Notes under the pieces: model-generated
Database searches by the model: none
Seen by the model: only the letters and a program-made list of their open reading frames with translations
What the model was told of the DNA's origin: nothing
From: Conchocele bisecta
Lineage: Eukaryota; Mollusca; Bivalvia; Lucinida; Thyasiridae
DNA length: 64,000 nt
Reading direction: 5' to 3'
Assembly (NCBI GenBank): GCA_029237695.1
Contig: CM055271.1
Coordinates: 85,972,208-86,036,207 of the forward strand
Shown here: piece by piece, positions 1 to 10,834 of the stretch
How the letters are laid out: every line of letters starts with the position of its first letter
Numbering within the stretch: position 1 is the stretch's first letter
Position numbers and translations under genes: made by a program

Positions 1-333
1 AAATTTCCAACTTATCCAATCGTCACAAAATTGTTATCAGACTAGCCATATATGAAAAGGTGGTGTGTTGTTTCTGTAAGAAATATGAAAATTACTTGAA
101 AGTCACGAGCCGGCTCATCTGAATCTACACTGTTTGCCAATACCACTATAGAGGGTGGTTGTAGTGTTGAAAGGGTTAAGAAACTCTCATGTCAAACAGT
201 CACCAACCATGTCGGAGGGATGATCCAAACGTTCCTGGATAATCATTAATCAATAGATTATTTCTGCCAACTACAGATGCAGCAGCACATTGACAGTCAG
301 TGTCCGAGCCAGATGATCCAGTGTCCAGCTGAC
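1..333. other. Unassigned AT-rich intergenic sequence
   Basis: I see no gene here. Bases about 105-145 resemble a dispersed fragment that recurs near 3,245-3,300 and 5,600-5,640, a 'gatctgcac / agtgtagatcc' type of sequence. It is probably an old repeat remnant. Open frames are short and show no recognisable protein. Confidence 0.5.
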
Positions 334-2172
334 TGTGAATTTGTAAGTCCAAGTTATATATCTTGACTGCGGGTAATATCTCAACTGTGGGTTGGTAAGT
401 CCACATTATATATCTTAACTGTGGGTAAGTCCAGGCTATATATCTCGACTCTGTGTTGATAAGTCCAAGTTATATGTCTCGACTGTGGCTGGGTAAGTCC
501 AACTGTGGGTTGGTAAGTCCAAGTTATATATTATCTCGACTGTGTGTTGGTAAGTCAGGGTTATATATCTTGACTGTGTGTTGGTAAGTCAGGGTTATAT
601 ATCTCTACTGTGGGTTGGTAAGTCAGGGTTATATATCTCTACTGTGGGTTGGTAAGTCAGGGTTATATATCTCTACTGTGGGTTGGTAAGTCCAAGTTAT
701 ATATCTCTACTGTGGGTTGGTAAGTCCACGTTATATATCTTGACTGTGGGTTGGTAAGTCCACGTTATATATCTCGACTGTGGGTTGGTAATTCCTAGTT
801 ATATATCTTGACTGTGGCTTGGTAAGTCCATGTTATATATCTCGACTGTGAGTGTGTATGTCCACGTTATATATATTGACTGTGGGTTGGTAAGTCCAAG
901 TTATATATCCTGACTGTGGGTTGGTAAGTCCACATTATATATCTTGACTGTGGGTTGGTAATTCCAGGTTATATATCTCGACAGTGGGTTGGTAAGTCCA
1001 AGTTATATATCCTGACTGTGGGTTGGTAGATCCACGTTATATATATCCACTGTGGGTTAGTAATTCCATTTTATATATCTCGACTGTTGGATGGTAAATC
1101 AGGGTTATATATCTCTACTGTGGGTTGGTAAGTCCACGTCATAATATCTCGACTGTGGGTTGGTGTCCATGTCATAATATCTCGACTGTGGGTTGGTGTC
1201 CAAGTCATAATATCTCACCTGTGGGTTGGTGTCCAAGTCATAATATCTCGACCGTGTGTTTGTGTCCAATCATAATATCTCGACTGGGTTGGTGTCAAGT
1301 CATAATATCTCGACTGGGTTGGTCTCCAAGTCATAATATCTCGACTGGGTTGGTCTCCAAGTCATAATATCTTGATTGTGGGTTGGTAAGTCCAAGTTAT
1401 ATATCTTGACTGTGGGTTGGTAAGTCCAAGTCATAATATATCGACTGTGGGTTGATAAGTCCAAGGAATAATATTTCGACTGGGTTGGTAAGTCGAACTT
1501 ATAATATCTTGATTGTGGGTTGGTAACTGCAAGTCATAATATCTCGAATGTGAGTTTGTGTCGAGTCATAATATCTCGCCTGTGGGTTTGTGTCAAATAA
1601 TAATATCTCACCTGTGGGTTGGTGTCCAAGTCATAATATCTCGCCTGTGGGTTGGTGTCAAATTATAATATCTCGACTGTGGGTTGGTGTCTAAGTCATA
1701 ATATCTCGACTGTGGGTTGGTGTCCATGTCATAATATCTCGACTGTGAGTTGGTGTCCAAGTCACAATATCTCGACTTTGGGTTGGTGTCCAAGTCACAA
1801 TATCTCGACTTTGGGTTGGTGTCCAAGTCATAATATCTCGACTGTGGGTTGGTGTCCAAGTCATAATATCTCGACTGTGGGTTGGTGTCAAGTTATAATA
1901 TCTCGACTGTGGGTTGGTGTCCAAGTCGTATCTTGACTGTGGGTTGGTGTCCAAGTCATAATATCTCTAATGTGTGTTGGTGTCCATGTCATAATATCTC
2001 GACTGTGGGTTGATGTCAAGTCATAATATATCGAATGTGGGTTGGTGTCAAGTCATTATATCTCGAATGTGATTTGGTCTCCAAGTCATAATATCTCGAC
2101 TGTGAGTTGGTGTCAAGACACACTATCTCAACTGTGGGTTGGTGTCCAAGTTATAATATTTCGCCTGTGGGT
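334..2172. repeat. 33/34-bp minisatellite array
   Basis: A long head-to-tail array of units of the type gggttggtaagtcc-agttatatatctcgactgt. In the left half (to about 1,130) units are mostly 34 bp and contain 'ttatatatct'. In the right half most units are 33 bp and contain 'tgtccaagtcataatatctc'. Because 33 is divisible by three, the right half stays open on both strands and gives repeated 11-residue peptides (GWCPSHNISTV type on plus, DTNPQSRYYDL type on minus). These are translations of the repeat, not genes. Units diverge by point changes and small indels. Confidence 0.93.
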
Positions 2173-2257
2173 ATAATAATGTCAATTAAAACGTTTGGTA
2201 ATGGTAATTTATTATGCAAAAAAAAAGGCCATATCTAAAATTATGAACGGAAGTAAT

Positions 2258-2757
2258 NNNNNNNNNNNNNNNNNNNNNNNNNNNNNNNNNNNNNNNNNNN
2301 NNNNNNNNNNNNNNNNNNNNNNNNNNNNNNNNNNNNNNNNNNNNNNNNNNNNNNNNNNNNNNNNNNNNNNNNNNNNNNNNNNNNNNNNNNNNNNNNNNNN
2401 NNNNNNNNNNNNNNNNNNNNNNNNNNNNNNNNNNNNNNNNNNNNNNNNNNNNNNNNNNNNNNNNNNNNNNNNNNNNNNNNNNNNNNNNNNNNNNNNNNNN
2501 NNNNNNNNNNNNNNNNNNNNNNNNNNNNNNNNNNNNNNNNNNNNNNNNNNNNNNNNNNNNNNNNNNNNNNNNNNNNNNNNNNNNNNNNNNNNNNNNNNNN
2601 NNNNNNNNNNNNNNNNNNNNNNNNNNNNNNNNNNNNNNNNNNNNNNNNNNNNNNNNNNNNNNNNNNNNNNNNNNNNNNNNNNNNNNNNNNNNNNNNNNNN
2701 NNNNNNNNNNNNNNNNNNNNNNNNNNNNNNNNNNNNNNNNNNNNNNNNNNNNNNNNN
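2258..2757. other. Assembly gap (500 N)
   Basis: Exactly 500 unspecified bases, a conventional arbitrary gap size. The same 14 bases (tgaacggaagtaat) occur immediately left of the gap (2,244-2,257) and immediately right of it (2,758-2,771). The true gap may therefore be a small overlap or a collapsed repeat rather than 500 bp of missing sequence. Confidence 0.97.
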
Positions 2758-2859
2758 TGAACGGAAGTAATATGTCTCCCCATATTACAACCTGGGATGT
2801 GGGACCCCATCTCTAAAGGGCATATCAGAATTTCTTTTCAAAATACTATCAAAAAATAA

Positions 2860-3050
2860 AAACGTGTTTGCATCATGGCGCTGTGTAAATGGTTTAATTG
2901 AAGATATACAATACTAGGACTGCTGAATTTTTGAATATAATTATTTTTAGGATTTTTAAAATAAAAATGTATTTTCATCATGGCCCTGTGTAAAGTGGTT
3001 TAATTGAAGATATATGCTGATACTAGGACTGACTGCTGGTTTGTTTCAAT
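2860..3050. repeat. Two-copy ~110-bp direct duplication
   Basis: The segment containing 'catcatggcgctgtgtaaa' followed by 'ggtttaattgaagatata' and 'actaggactg' appears twice, near 2,870 and near 2,975, with point differences. The second copy is also the left arm of an inverted repeat whose partner is at 3,589-3,617. No coding potential is seen. Confidence 0.6.
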
Positions 3051-3617
3051 TTTCAACGATATTGGGGGCCGTTTCACTAAACATTGTACTAGTAAAATGT
3101 TCGTAAATGCAAAATTATGATAGTCTGTAAATTTCACATTAACATCGTTTCCTTGTAAATAAATATTGGATTTACATTTATTGAGCATAGGCTGCATACC
3201 CTTTCAACCCTACACTCTTCTACCATAATGTTCATAAATTATGCAGTTTCAGATGAGCCAGCTTGTAGTGAGCCATCTCGTCAGAATCTGCACCATTTTT
3301 GTCTATAGTCGCTGCTTTTTCCGTCGTCCGCTGAACACTTAACCATTTTTTTCTTGCGTCGAAAACTTTGTAAAAGCTTCCTCATCCTGCTATAACTTTC
3401 ATATTACTTGACGCATTCATTAAATGTTTGGACACTTGATACATGTAAGCATTTGGAACACACTAATGCCGCCATTCACACAACCTTGACCGTTTTTACC
3501 TTCAAATTCTGGCTGAAATTTTTTGTGTCAAAAAGTTTGTACAAGCTTCTACACATCATGGGATACATGTAAGACATTTTCGATGCGGAGTCCTAGTATC
3601 GGCATATATCTTCAATT
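2997..3617. repeat. Inverted-repeat-bounded segment (possible MITE)
   Basis: About 30 bases at 2,997-3,030 (ggtttaattgaagatatatg...) reappear in reverse complement at 3,589-3,617 (...catatatcttcaatt). The ~560 bp between them is AT-rich with no recognised gene. It could be a degraded TIR element. The right arm abuts the 160-bp array that starts near 3,595. No confident target-site duplication was found. Confidence 0.4.
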
Positions 3618-5345
3618 AATGAAACCTTATAGGAATATTTGTCATCGTGTGAAGTTGCGGATTCATCCAGTATTCGCAGAGTTATGGCTCTTGACTTAGT
3701 GAAAAGTGGCAATTTTCAACTTGTGTCGCACATAACTGAAAAACTATTTGAGCTACAGTCATGAAACCTTATAGAAATATTTGTCATCATGTGAAGTTGT
3801 GCACCTGGAGTTTTAGATGCCGATTTATCTAGTATTCACAGAGTTATGGCCCTTGACTTAGTGAAAAGTGGCAATTTTCAACTTGTGTTGCACATAGCTG
3901 AAAAACTATTTGAGCTACAGTCATGAAACTTTATAGGAATATTTTTCATGTGAAGTTGCGCACCTGGGGTTTTAGATGGGGATTCATTCAGTATTCGCAG
4001 AATTATGGCCCATGACTTATTGAAAAGTGGAGATTTTCAACATGTGTCGCACATAACTGAAAAACTATTTGAGCTACAGTCATGAAACCTTATAGAAATA
4101 TTTGTCATCATGTGAAGTTGTGCACCTGGAGTTTTAGATGCCGATTTATCTAGTATTCACAGAGTTATGGCCCTTGACTTAATTAAAAGTGGCAATTTTC
4201 AACTTGTGTTGCACATAGCTGAAAAACTATTTCAGCTACAGTCATGAAACTTTATAGGAATATTTTTCATGTGAAGTTGCGCACCTGGGGTTTTAGATGG
4301 GGATTCATTCAGTATTCGCAGAGTTATGGCCCTTGACTTAGTGAAAAGTGGCGATTTTCAACTTGTGTCGCACATAACTGAAAAACTATTTGAGCTACAG
4401 TCATGAAACCTTTTAGGAATATTTGTCATCATGTGAAGTTGCGCACCTGGGATTTGAGAAGCGGATTCATCCAGTATACACAGAGTTATGGCCCTTGACT
4501 GATTTAGTGAAGAATCGATTTTCAACTTGTGTCGCACATAACTGAAAATCTATTTGAGCTACTGTCATGAAACTATATAGAAATATTTGTCATCATGTGA
4601 AGTTGTGCACCTTGTTTTTTTTACATCCGGATTCATTCAGTATTCGCAGAGTTATGGCCCATGACTTAGTGAAAAGTGACTATTTTCAACTTGTGTCGCA
4701 CATAACTGAAAAACTATTTGAGCTACAGTCATGAAACCTTATATGAATATTTGTCATCATGTGAAGTTGCGCACCTGGGGTTTTAGATACGGATTCATCC
4801 AGTATTTGCAGAGTTATGGCCCTTGACTTAGTGGAAAAGTGGCGAGTTTCAACTTGAGTCGCACGTAACCGAAAAATTATTTGAGCTACAGTCATGAAAC
4901 CTTTTAGGAATATTTGTCATTATGTGAAGTTATGCACTCTGTTTTTTTTTACATCCGGATTCATGTCATAGGTCCGAGTCTTCCACCTGTGGTGTCATCA
5001 TGTGAAGTTGCACACCTGGAATTTTAGATGCGGATTCATCCAGTATTCACAGAGTTATGGCCCTTTATTTGTGATTTTCAACTTGTGTCGCACATAACTG
5101 AAAAACTATTTGAGCTGCAGTCATGAAACCTTATAGGAGTATTTGTCATGTGGAATTGTGCATCTAGTGATTTTTGTTGCAGATTCATAGAGTATGGGAA
5201 GAGTTATGGCCCTTGACTTGTGTTGCCGGTAACTCAAAAAATATTTCAGGCATGAAACTATATAGGAATGTTAATCAGCATGTGTCGTACACAGGGGGTT
5301 TTGTTTGCGTATTCATCTAGTATAGAGTTACGGCCCTTGACAAGT
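3595..5345. repeat. ~160-bp tandem array with dimeric higher-order structure
   Basis: Repeated units carry 'catgaaaccttataggaata', 'gtgaagttgcgcacctgg', 'gagttatggcccttgactta' and 'cgcacataactgaaaaac', spaced about 160-165 bp apart. There are roughly ten units, increasingly degraded to the right. Adjacent units alternate between two subtypes (for example 'gtgcacctggagttttagatgccg' at about 3,800 and again at about 4,120), so a ~320-bp dimer has itself been duplicated. It matches the style of bivalve pearl-like core repeats. ORFs inside it are artefacts. Confidence 0.85.
4966..4994. mobile_element. Solo terminus of the foldback DNA element
   Basis: The segment 'ggtccgagtcttccacctgt' inside the 160-bp array is the same terminal inverted repeat that bounds the foldback element at 24,600-25,719 and begins the copy at 61,199. 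Only about 25-29 bp are present, and the array resumes on both sides. This is either a nearly complete deletion of an insertion or a fragment brought in by unequal exchange. Confidence 0.6.
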
Positions 5346-5992
5346 GAAAATTGCATGTGGTGTCTCTTTTTATTTTGTTATAGCTAACTTACACAGAAAA
5401 AAACAATGTAGCTACATATAGCTGTTGTTGCCTTAAATTCTAATTTTCCAAGTCCCGATTATACATGCAGTGGTGGTGTGGGGGCGGGAGACATATGTTT
5501 TTGTCTGACAACAACCCTGTAGTTTCCGTTTGGTGGTCCCGCCTCTATATGACTTTAGCTGTTGCAGTGACATTAAACCAATTCACTTTCACTTTTTGCA
5601 AACAGTGTAGATCCAGGCGAGTCTCGTCAGGATCTGCACGTTTTGTAAGTAATTTTTATATTTTTTTTAGATATCCCCAGTTTATAAATGGACTAAGCTG
5701 AAAATAATTTTGTGGTGGTTGCATTGGTCAGAAAATCCACTCTAGTTACTTAAGGGTGAAAGGGTTAAGAATATTCAACTATATCAACTATATGGGTGGA
5801 AATTTTCAGGATATATACGGATATCATGATTTGAGGTTCCTGAAAATTGTAGAAAAATACTAATGTTTCAACATGGGAAGCTAAATTTTATTCATTTTTG
5901 GGTGTCAAAATATGTTCTATAGCCGTTTTCAGGATTTGGCATTTGGAACTCTTCTTCCCATTCCTGACTGTATGACTTTTTTGTATTCATAG
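5346..5992. other. Non-coding sequence upstream of the TRAF exon (intron)
   Basis: It contains degraded repeat fragments (for example 5,600-5,640 'gcaaacagtgtagatccagg'). It ends in a plausible 3' splice site: a pyrimidine-rich stretch at about 5,975-5,990 and AG at 5,991-5,992. No exon encoding RING or earlier TRAF zinc fingers could be recognised between position 1 and here, so the 5' exons probably lie left of the window or in the N gap. Confidence 0.5.
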
Positions 5993-6317
5993 ATGCCTCG
6001 TAACCAGAGAGAAAACCACTTCGGCAAGAATTTACCGTTCCACACTGCATGGATTATGGAACAATTGATGACTTTCCGCTCCGAGCTGGATCGTCTGGCT
6101 ACCGATGGATCGTCCAGTGGTGTGGTCAACCGGCAGATAGATGATATCGTGGCTAAATTACTGACGTTGGAACAACAGGTGGTTCGCCTTGTCAACGATG
6201 TGGCACAGCAACAATCGGGGGCGATAGACGGAGACTTGCGACAATACGTCAACCAGATGGTGAAGCCTTTGAAGGACAAATATTCCGCTGTGGAAGTCAA
6301 GACGAACGCCTTCGAAG
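5993..6317 (+). CDS. TRAF3-like: TRAF3-like adaptor, penultimate exon (zinc-finger end and coiled coil)
   Basis: An internal coding exon of 108 codons plus one base. TRAF proteins are cytoplasmic trimeric adaptors that couple TNF-receptor and Toll/IL-1-type receptors to kinase signalling. The peptide begins MPRNQRENHFGKNLPFHTAW, which resembles the end of the last TRAF-type zinc finger. A heptad-rich segment with IDDIVAKLLTLEQQVVRLV follows, the start of the trimerising coiled coil. The exon is bounded by AG (5,991-5,992) and by a GT donor (gtaagc, 6,318). I treat the ATG as internal rather than the gene start because it abuts a strong acceptor and lies inside the domain. The exon ends in phase 1, exactly complementary to the exon at 13,469. 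Upstream RING and finger exons are not in view. Confidence 0.8.
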
Positions 6318-6547
6318 GTAAGCTATTGTCTTTCTTTAGTATTCACGTATCCATGAAACACATAGCCATGCGATATAAATAAATATAAGGTTAACTGCAG
6401 GGCTCGAGATAAGGAATTAGTAATTGAGTATTGTCACTCCATCATTTCTGAAGCAATTGGGTATTTCAAAATTTTAATTGTGTAAAATGGATTCACACTA
6501 CTGTTTACACATCAGCAGACCGCACTTATTGAATAGTTTGCTTCTAA

Positions 6548-6613
6548 ATGAAAACACATCTTGTTATGTCATTAGAATTACAATTCTAATGAAATACCAA
6601 GATGTGTTTTCAT
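6548..6613. repeat. Short palindromic hairpin
   Basis: The arm atgaaaacacatcttg is matched in reverse by caagatgtgttttcat, with a second inner palindrome (tcattagaatt / aattctaatga). It is likely a palindromic MITE or fold-back remnant inside the intron. Confidence 0.7.
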
Positions 6614-6785
6614 GGAAAAATAAGAAAATATGCTATAGTTGTGGTCCGTTTATTGTTTTCTGTAGCATGATAAAGATACCACAAATTTTTCATTGCTTTT
6701 TGATACTCACTACTTCTGATTTCAATTGGGTTTTTGGCAATTTTAATTGGGTATTTACGCAAATACGCACCTTATCTGGAGCCCT

Positions 6786-6845
6786 GTAACTGTATTGTAA
6801 TATAGGGTTAACTGTATTGTAATATAGGGTTAACTGTATTGTAAT
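6786..6845. repeat. 22-bp tandem triplication
   Basis: Three consecutive copies of an actgtattgtaatatagggtta unit. The third decays at the edge of the palindrome beginning at 6,838. Confidence 0.8.
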
Positions 6846-6979
6846 TTTGAAATTTGCGGCGTATATCAGAAAATGATAGGTCGAAAAATCTGTTTAATGG
6901 CGACGTGCTAGCGGAGCCATTAAACATCTTTTTCGACCTATCATTTTCTAATATACGCCGCAAATTTCAAAATTACAAT
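6838..6979. repeat. Near-perfect 142-bp palindrome
   Basis: Arms of about 60 bp (attgtaattttgaaatttgc... and ...gcaaatttcaaaattacaat) surround a short centre that is itself a small hairpin (tttaatggc / gccattaaa). The high arm identity suggests a recent palindromic MITE. The apparent ORF across it is an artefact. Confidence 0.85.
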
Positions 6980-7203
6980 GCGGCTAACCTATTTCTGATG
7001 CACTCCTTTACTACTGGCGTAGGAATACATTTGCGACCGTTCATCAACAATGATATACCTGTAATGTATGACCATCAGCCAATGTTTGCGTGATATTTAT
7101 AGAGTGCATTAGAAAGTTGTATGTAACCGTGAGGCCCATTTAAAATAATTCTTAAGAAAACGGAAAATAAAATTTTCTTGATGAATTTATTTCAAATGCT
7201 GGA

Positions 7204-7368
7204 ATTATAAGGAATGAATGGCTTTTTTGTGGAATTTATCGGGGATATAAACTTGGAAAAGTCACGGGAATACTGGACGAGGCCTTCCGGCCTTCGTCCA
7301 GTATTCCCGCGACTTTTCCAAGTTTATACCCCGATAAATTCCACAAAAAGGCCATTCATTCCTATAAT
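7204..7368. repeat. 165-bp palindrome (MITE-like)
   Basis: Arms of about 75 bp (attataaggaatgaatggc... and ...gccattcattcctataat) meet at a GC-rich centre, gaggccttccggccttcgtc. Mismatches are few. No gene is present. Confidence 0.85.
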
Positions 7369-8299
7369 GTCGTGGTGAAATACCATGCGATATAAATAAA
7401 AGTTGTATGTTCTCAATGATGTAAATATTACAATATCCGGTGAGATATCAGTAGTTCCGGTATCTATATTCATATGTTCTACCAAAGCTGCAATGTCGTG
7501 GTGAAATATCAGTTATCTATGGTGTCTATTGCATATGCACACCTGCCAAGCTGAGGTAGGATGTACACACGCCAATTCACTCGTGTTACCGTATATAGTT
7601 TAAAAAACTGACCAATTAGCTTGATGGGTATATAATAAATTGAGTATTCGTATTTTTGCAACAAATATGACGTATATCTTCATCTCCTGGTGTGAAATAT
7701 CCATATTTCATGAGTGCCATTTACACCATTTCACACCACTCGATGGCACTCGTGAAATATGCACAATTTACACCACTCGATGAACATATATGTCCCATTC
7801 AATGTAACAATCAGAACATCCTCTATTTATTACCGGCTCGTTGGCAGGAAGATGGCAATAATCCATGTATCACACTGGTCGACAGAGCTCCAGATAAGGC
7901 GTGTATTCCTTTATTTTACACCGTTCATTTTTAGCTGAATATGCATTCATTTTCTAAAGTGGGAGTACAAAATACTCAAACAATTGAAAAATACTGATTT
8001 TCAAACCGAGGAGTAAAATGTTGTAATTATGTTAAATTAACTCATTTGAGCTGAAAAAAATAGTTTTTAACACATCGGACATGTCAATTGTCATCTCATG
8101 TTGTTTAAAATTTGTCTTTTTATGAGCCCATTTTGAAGAAGAAAAAAAATTTGTTTTACCGAATGGCGGGCGTGCGGCGGGCAGAAAATCATAATTTTAA
8201 ACATAAGTCATATACCGCTTGGAATGTCGTCATGAAACTTCACAGGTGCGTTGATATCAATTGGTATATGTTAAACATGTGCACCATGGTGTTTTTATG

Positions 8300-8480
8300 A
8301 CATGCGTATGGACGTATGTTGCGTCCGGTTAAAGTTTTTTGGATTTAGGTTAAAGTTTTTAAGAACACTACATCTCTGAAACTTTTTCGCCAATTCACTA
8401 AAAACTTCACATGGGTGTACATATCATGATCCATATTTTCATGCTATGCCCAACATGTGCGGCCTCTGTGCCCAATGTCA
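8300..8480. repeat. Dispersed repeat, 'gttaaagttttt' family
   Basis: It shares 'gtccggttaaagtttttt', 'aacttcacatgggtgta' and 'tgcggcc-ctgtgcccaatgtca' with 9,430-9,685 and with the insertion at 21,901-22,320. The three copies have different ends, so the element boundaries are uncertain. Confidence 0.55.
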
Positions 8481-8488
8481 AATTTACC

Positions 8489-8694
8489 TTAACCCTTACA
8501 ATGCTGAATTAATTTGTGTCGTCTGCTGAATATTTTTCCATTTTTCTCATCAAAAACTTGGTTTGGCAGCACTTTAGAATCATTTCCAATGGAAATGATT
8601 CTAAAATGCTGCCAAACCATGTTTTTACTGAGAGAAGACAAAATATGAATAATCAGCAGACGACTATTTTCGGTTCCCGCATTCTAAGGGTTAA
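8489..8694. mobile_element. piggyBac-like palindromic MITE, copy a
   Basis: It is flanked by TTAA on both sides (8,489-8,492 and 8,691-8,694), with ends TTAA-CCCTTA... and ...TAAGGG-TTAA. That is the TSD and CCCT terminus typical of the piggyBac superfamily. Internally it is a long hairpin with gtcgtctgctg / cagcagacgac and ggcagcactttagaatcatt / aatgattctaaaatgctgcc. It has no ORF and is non-autonomous. Confidence 0.75.
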
Positions 8695-8754
8695 AGGTAC
8701 TGTTTCTCAGATGAGGTTGGAGGAAAGTCGGATATCGAGTTAGGACAAAAGCAT

Positions 8755-8993
8755 TTAACCCTAAGACGGCTATCTTATTTTTTTTGTCGTCTGCTGTTTA
8801 TTTTCTATTTTCCATTTGTATCATCAAATACATGCTTTGACAGCACTTTAGAATAATTTACAACATGCTTTGACAGCACTTCAGATGGAAATGATTCTGA
8901 AGTGCTGTCAAACCATGTTTTTATTGAGAAATAAGGCAAGATATAAAAACAACATCAGACGACACTTGTTGTGAGTAGCGGTCTAAAGGTTAA
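8755..8993. mobile_element. piggyBac-like palindromic MITE, copy b
   Basis: Same family as 8,489-8,694: TTAA (8,755) then CCCTAAGACGG..., and ...GTCTAAAGG then TTAA (8,990). It contains an internal partial duplication of the hairpin core (catgctttgacagcactt occurs twice on one arm). Copies a and b lie only 60 bp apart. Confidence 0.75.
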
Positions 8994-9429
8994 CTGAAGA
9001 TTTGTATTGGTTTCCTGAAAATATTTGCCCCTTTGAGTGAAATTTTTTAAAAAATATCAAAAAAATAACTAGCATTAGTAAATTTGGTTATTCAAGTTTT
9101 AAGACCATGCACACATTGTTAAGGTATGACAGTCTTAATATGGAGATTATGTAGAAGTGTGCAATGCTGACCATATCTTGTGTTAAAGCTTTTAAAGCAT
9201 TTCAAACAAGTTTATCTTTTTGTCTTATCTGCAGCGTAGTGGAAATCAGTGGTATCAGGAATTACGTCACTGCTCGCGGGTTTTTTGATAGATCGGAGAA
9301 AGAATTGTGTCCCTACTAGTGGGGTTTTCCAGATCCTGCCAAGTTAAACTGAGCATGGAATTTCCTCAACTAAATATGCAAATGATATAATTAACCGACA
9401 AATGCCTGTTTATGACCAAGAACAAATTG

Positions 9430-9782
9430 CGACTGTATTCATACAATACATATATACTGTTTTAAGAACACTACACTACTTCGCCAATTCACTTGAAACT
9501 TCACATATGTCTTTATCTTATCATCATCCATCTTTTCATTCTATGCCCAACCTGTGCGGCCCCTGTGCCCAAGGTCAAAGTACTTTAAAAAATATAGTCG
9601 GCACATCGGTACACTATCAAAACTCGTTTAGTACTATCAAATGCCTCGGCAGGCGTGACATGCGGGTTGCCGCTTTCTAGTTCACAAAAATACGGCCTTG
9701 ACAACTTAGCCATTTTGTCCACACGTTTAACACAAAAAAAACAGAAGCCAACAAAATTTAATTCAGCATTGTAAGGGTTATA
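9430..9782. repeat. Dispersed repeat fragment plus solo MITE end
   Basis: 9,460-9,685 resembles the 8,300-8,480 repeat and the right part of the 21,901-22,320 insertion (caggcgtgacatgcggg). The end, 9,760-9,779 (attcagcattgtaagggtta), matches the right terminus of the piggyBac-like MITEs without its partner. Confidence 0.5.
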
Positions 9783-9926
9783 GAGAATAGTAGGTTAGTG
9801 CCGTGAATGGGAAAAATATCTGGCAAGGCTTAGGAAACGGGATGGGCGAGGCTCTGCCGAGCCTATCCCGTTTCCGTGCCGCGCCAGATATGTTTTCCCA
9901 TTCACGGCACTAAACTACTGTTCTAT
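9780..9926. repeat. 147-bp palindrome
   Basis: Arms atagagaatagtaggttagt... and ...actaaactactgttctat include gtgccgtgaatgggaaaaat with its reverse complement and a GC-rich centre (ggaaacgggat / atcccgtttcc). It is MITE-like with no ORF. Confidence 0.8.
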
Positions 9927-10118
9927 TTATCCCGTCAACACCTACAAATAGCTTTAAAATGCACAAAATAACCTCAGCCGCATCCTCAAAATCGGAGAAT
10001 CGACTAGCATGACAACCGCACATATTCATACGCAGTGATTAGGTCGTATTGACAGGATATCAAAAATGTTTTACCGTGTCTTATGAAATTGTATGGCATT
10101 CATACAGCAACACAATAT

Positions 10119-10337
10119 GTGGCTGTGACTGGACAAACGGGGCTAATGGGATTTGCAAGCAGTGTACCTCCAATCAAATAACACACTCAAGTAGCCTGAT
10201 AACGATCTATAGTGCTTGTTAGCAGCATGAACGGTGTTTCATTGATGGAATGGCGAACAGTGCAGATCCTGATCAGTCTGGTCTGGATCTACACTGGTTA
10301 CAAAACCCATAGGCCTCATTTCTCCAGTCACAGCCAC
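10119..10337. mobile_element. TIR MITE, 'GTGGCTGTGACTGGA' family, copy 1
   Basis: The ends gtggctgtgactgga... and ...tccagtcacagccac form terminal inverted repeats of about 50 bp over a 219-bp element. A second member is at 13,029-13,443. It has no ORF. Related single ends occur near 15,890 and 16,230. A target duplication is not obvious. Confidence 0.65.
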
Positions 10338-10481
10338 ATACTATCAAGTGCATAATATAGCAAATACATTTACCAGTGACAAAAATATAATCACTGACAA
10401 TTGTGGCGAATCGGGCAAATATCAGGGATTTTGTGGCCTCGTGTTAGACATAAAGCTTATCAGTAACCTATTTCACCAAAA

Positions 10482-10746
10482 TTGCAAAGCATACTTATGT
10501 AGAAAGTGTACTTTGAGGGAGTAATCATTTAGTTTTCCCGAAATGGATTATTTCATATAGAACTAACAACTGCATATATTTGATGATCAAAAGTATGCAG
10601 AATTATTATACTGAATTTATTACATTATCACAGCCAAATGGCTCTGATAATGTAATAAATTCAGTATAATAAAAATTAATAAATTTGCCCTCAAATTGAA
10701 AATTTCTCCCTCAAAGTGTACTTAGCAAGATAAGTATACTTTGCAA
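10482..10746. repeat. Nested palindrome
   Basis: Outer arms: ttgcaaagcatacttat... and ...ataagtatactttgcaa, with ...gtgtactttgagggag / ctccctcaaagtgtac inside. Inner arms: ttatactgaatttattacat / atgtaataaattcagtataa at about 10,603-10,670. One hairpin element appears to sit at the centre of another. Confidence 0.75.
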
Positions 10747-10834
10747 TGTTTGTGACATCGGTTGCAAGATGTCTGAGCAAGACGTGGCATAATCCCCGTT
10801 TCTACTGTTATAAAATGTGCCAAATAAATAGTTA

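Noticed and set aside
1125..1954. Repeat-rich ORFs on both strands
   Set aside because: They are direct translations of the 33-bp minisatellite. No start context, no unique sequence, open in both directions.
334..5345. CRISPR-like array
   Set aside because: Repeats are contiguous without unique spacers, and the genome is clearly animal.
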